From Hymenobacter sp. BT188 (lineage in GTDB: Bacteria; Bacteroidota; Bacteroidia; Cytophagales; Hymenobacteraceae), in contig NZ_JACSCW010000004.1 in assembly GCF_014333585.1 (NCBI RefSeq), forward strand, positions 62,001-126,000: a stretch of 64,000 nt of DNA, in the 5' to 3' direction. Numbering within the stretch: position 1 is the stretch's first letter; each line of letters begins with the position of its first letter. The notes under the pieces are model-generated. The model saw only the letters and a list, made by a program, of their open reading frames with translations, was not told where the DNA came from and made no database searches. Shown one piece after another: positions 63,049 through 64,000 of the stretch. Both the position numbers and the translations under genes were made by a program.

Positions 63049-63309
63049 ATGAAAAAGAGCAAGAAACAGAACGCGAAAAAGGATAAGAAAGCGGCCAAGC
63101 AAAAGAACAGTACTTCCTTTTTTGGTGGGTCGGCGAAGTCCGGTAAAAAAGGAAAACAGCAGAATGGACTTAGCGCGCTAACCAACGGCCAGAAAGTGGC
63201 GGGCGGCGCCGCACTCCTAGCCGCAGTCGGCCTAGGCTACTGGGCCCAGAGCCGACGCACGAATGCGAAAGCAACTACTGCTCCCAAGACAACAGGTGCC
63301 GAACATTAA
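63049..63309 (+). CDS. Small Lys-rich protein with one membrane helix (paralogue-like)
   Basis: 86 residues, ATG at 63049. Basic N-terminus (KKSKKQNAKKDKKAAKQK), then NGQKVAGGAALLAAVGLGYW (about 47-66), a single membrane-like helix, then a Thr/Ala-rich tail. Similar layout to the gene 83 bp upstream. The stop is inside the left arm of a terminator. Confidence 0.6.
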   Translation: MKKSKKQNAKKDKKAAKQKNSTSFFGGSAKSGKKGKQQNGLSALTNGQKVAGGAALLAAVGLGYWAQSRRTNAKATTAPKTTGAEH

Positions 63310-63344
63310 ACAGCCTCCCAAGGGGAGGCTGTTTAATGTTTTTT
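63302..63344 (+). terminator. Rho-independent terminator
   Basis: AACATTAAACAGCCTCCC and GGGAGGCTGTTTAATGTT form a 17-18 bp stem followed by TTTTA. It starts within the last codons of the gene before it. Confidence 0.92.
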
Positions 63345-63429
63345 ATTAAACCTCATCACCCCAATATCGGCTAAGGCAAGCTTTGTCAGAGCTGCTACAG
63401 TGTTGCAGGCAAGGAGGGCGTCTTACAAA

Positions 63430-64000
63430 TTAGTCACGGTAGTTGAGAGCGGGCTTCCGGTCGCCGAGCAGAGGCTTATATACATAGCTGCCCACGTCCT
63501 GCTTGAATTCGGCAGTGGCTTTTTCAAGCAGGACTGGGTCAGTAAACAGGTCGATGGCCGTTAGGGTCATGGTTTTGGCGGCTACCACCATTCCTTTGGT
63601 ACCAATTTCCTGACCGCTGCAAGCTACTGCTTGCCAGCTGTGAGCCGGCGTGCCCGGAATCCAAGTAGCGGCCGTGAGGCCCACTGTAGGTACCGCGAAG
63701 CTTACGTCGCCTACATCGGAACTACCACCCCCATCGGTGACGGCGAAGGGCTGCACCTTGGCCGCTTCTTCAATGGGCGGCGCCGGAAAGCCAAACGAGG
63801 CCTGAATCTGTTTGCCAATCGCAACTTCCTGCGGGGTGTAGTTCACGCCGCCCACCCGCTCCAGGTTAGTTTGTAGCGCCCGAGCTAGAGTTTCGTTGAG
63901 CAGCAGCTCGTGGGTGCCGCCAATGATTTCATAGTCCATGGTGGTGCCGGTGCCCAGGGCCGCGCCTTCAGCCGCCTTCACCACGCGGGCAAAAGCGTCT
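63430..64000 (-). CDS. abgB: M20 family peptidase, AbgB-like, C-terminal part (runs off the window)
   Basis: 190 residues visible, reading through the window edge (DAFARVVKAAEG at the edge). TDGGGSSDVGDVSFAVPTVG (about 89-108) and GTPAHSWQAVACSGQEIGTK are diagnostic for aminobenzoyl-glutamate utilisation protein B-type M20 peptidases, which cut p-aminobenzoyl-glutamate or similar amides with two zinc ions. The N-terminus with most metal ligands is outside. AbgB symbol is by similarity of this end only. Confidence 0.8.
   Translation of the reverse strand, partial: DAFARVVKAAEGAALGTGTTMDYEIIGGTHELLLNETLARALQTNLERVGGVNYTPQEVAIGKQIQASFGFPAPPIEEAAKVQPFAVTDGGGSSDVGDVSFAVPTVGLTAATWIPGTPAHSWQAVACSGQEIGTKGMVVAAKTMTLTAIDLFTDPVLLEKATAEFKQDVGSYVYKPLLGDRKPALNYRD

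Overview
The window looks like a chromosome segment of a Bacteroidota bacterium of the Hymenobacter type (family Hymenobacteraceae). Signs are high-GC, compactly spaced genes, a SusC/SusD pair, two secreted proteins with type IX secretion (T9SS) C-terminal sorting domains, LytTR/His_kinase two-component pairs, Bacteroidota-style -7 elements (TAnnTTTG), and dispersed REP-like hairpins. I identified the genus from the general character of the genes, not by a search. I see no prophage, insertion sequence, CRISPR array or rRNA.

Layout. 1-3039 (minus): the N-terminal part of malate:quinone oxidoreductase, then a pncA / 2H phosphoesterase / MscS unit. 3232-8945: scattered housekeeping genes (methyltransferase, lipoprotein, spore-photoproduct-lyase-like radical SAM protein, T9SS cargo, PhzF). 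9359-16039: ruvC with a KTSC gene, an LPG-synthase-like membrane protein with a glycosyltransferase, cytochrome c, a DppC-type permease and a GAF-SpoIIE phosphatase. 16101-24649: a surface-polysaccharide region with O-antigen ligase, Wzz, flippase, FkbM methyltransferase, GT4, NodB deacetylase and GT2. 24719-26736: tatD, type I asparaginase and tRNA-Ser(GGA). 26962-37948: esterase, M14 carboxypeptidase, SusD, SusC and a TPR lipoprotein. 38344-48367 (minus): a 7TM-DISM histidine kinase downstream of a six-gene set for non-phosphorylative deoxysugar (L-fucose type) catabolism plus a GH115 glucuronidase. 48926-56041: alditol-oxidase-like flavoenzyme, divergent dipeptide epimerase, MetX-like hydrolase, DUF885 protein. 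56235-64000: SBBP/T9SS protein, LytTR regulator and its kinase, a decayed serine hydrolase, two small Lys-rich membrane proteins, and the C-terminal part of an AbgB-type M20 peptidase.

How genes work together. In the sugar cluster, FucP-type import, an SDR dehydrogenase, an amidohydrolase-type lactonase, a second SDR and a fumarylacetoacetase-fold hydrolase match all steps but one of the route from L-fucose to pyruvate and lactate. The sugar-acid dehydratase is absent from the cluster. GH115 upstream suggests the sugar comes from glucuronoxylan or a glucuronate/fucose-bearing polysaccharide. In the surface region, Wzx-, Wzz- and ligase-type functions flank the glycosyltransferases.

The most unusual signal is not a gene. 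A short oriented motif, consensus (A/T)TTTGCCCCCCAG or AAAAGCCCCCCAG, occurs about once per kilobase. I counted 62 GCCCCCC cores by eye, 44 with the C-run on the plus strand and 18 on the minus strand. It lies inside coding regions (read as L-G-G-K one way, A-P-Q or P-P the other), between genes, and as the arms of several bidirectional terminators. Its density, its fixed A/T flank and its strand bias suggest a genome-wide DNA signal that I cannot match to a described one.
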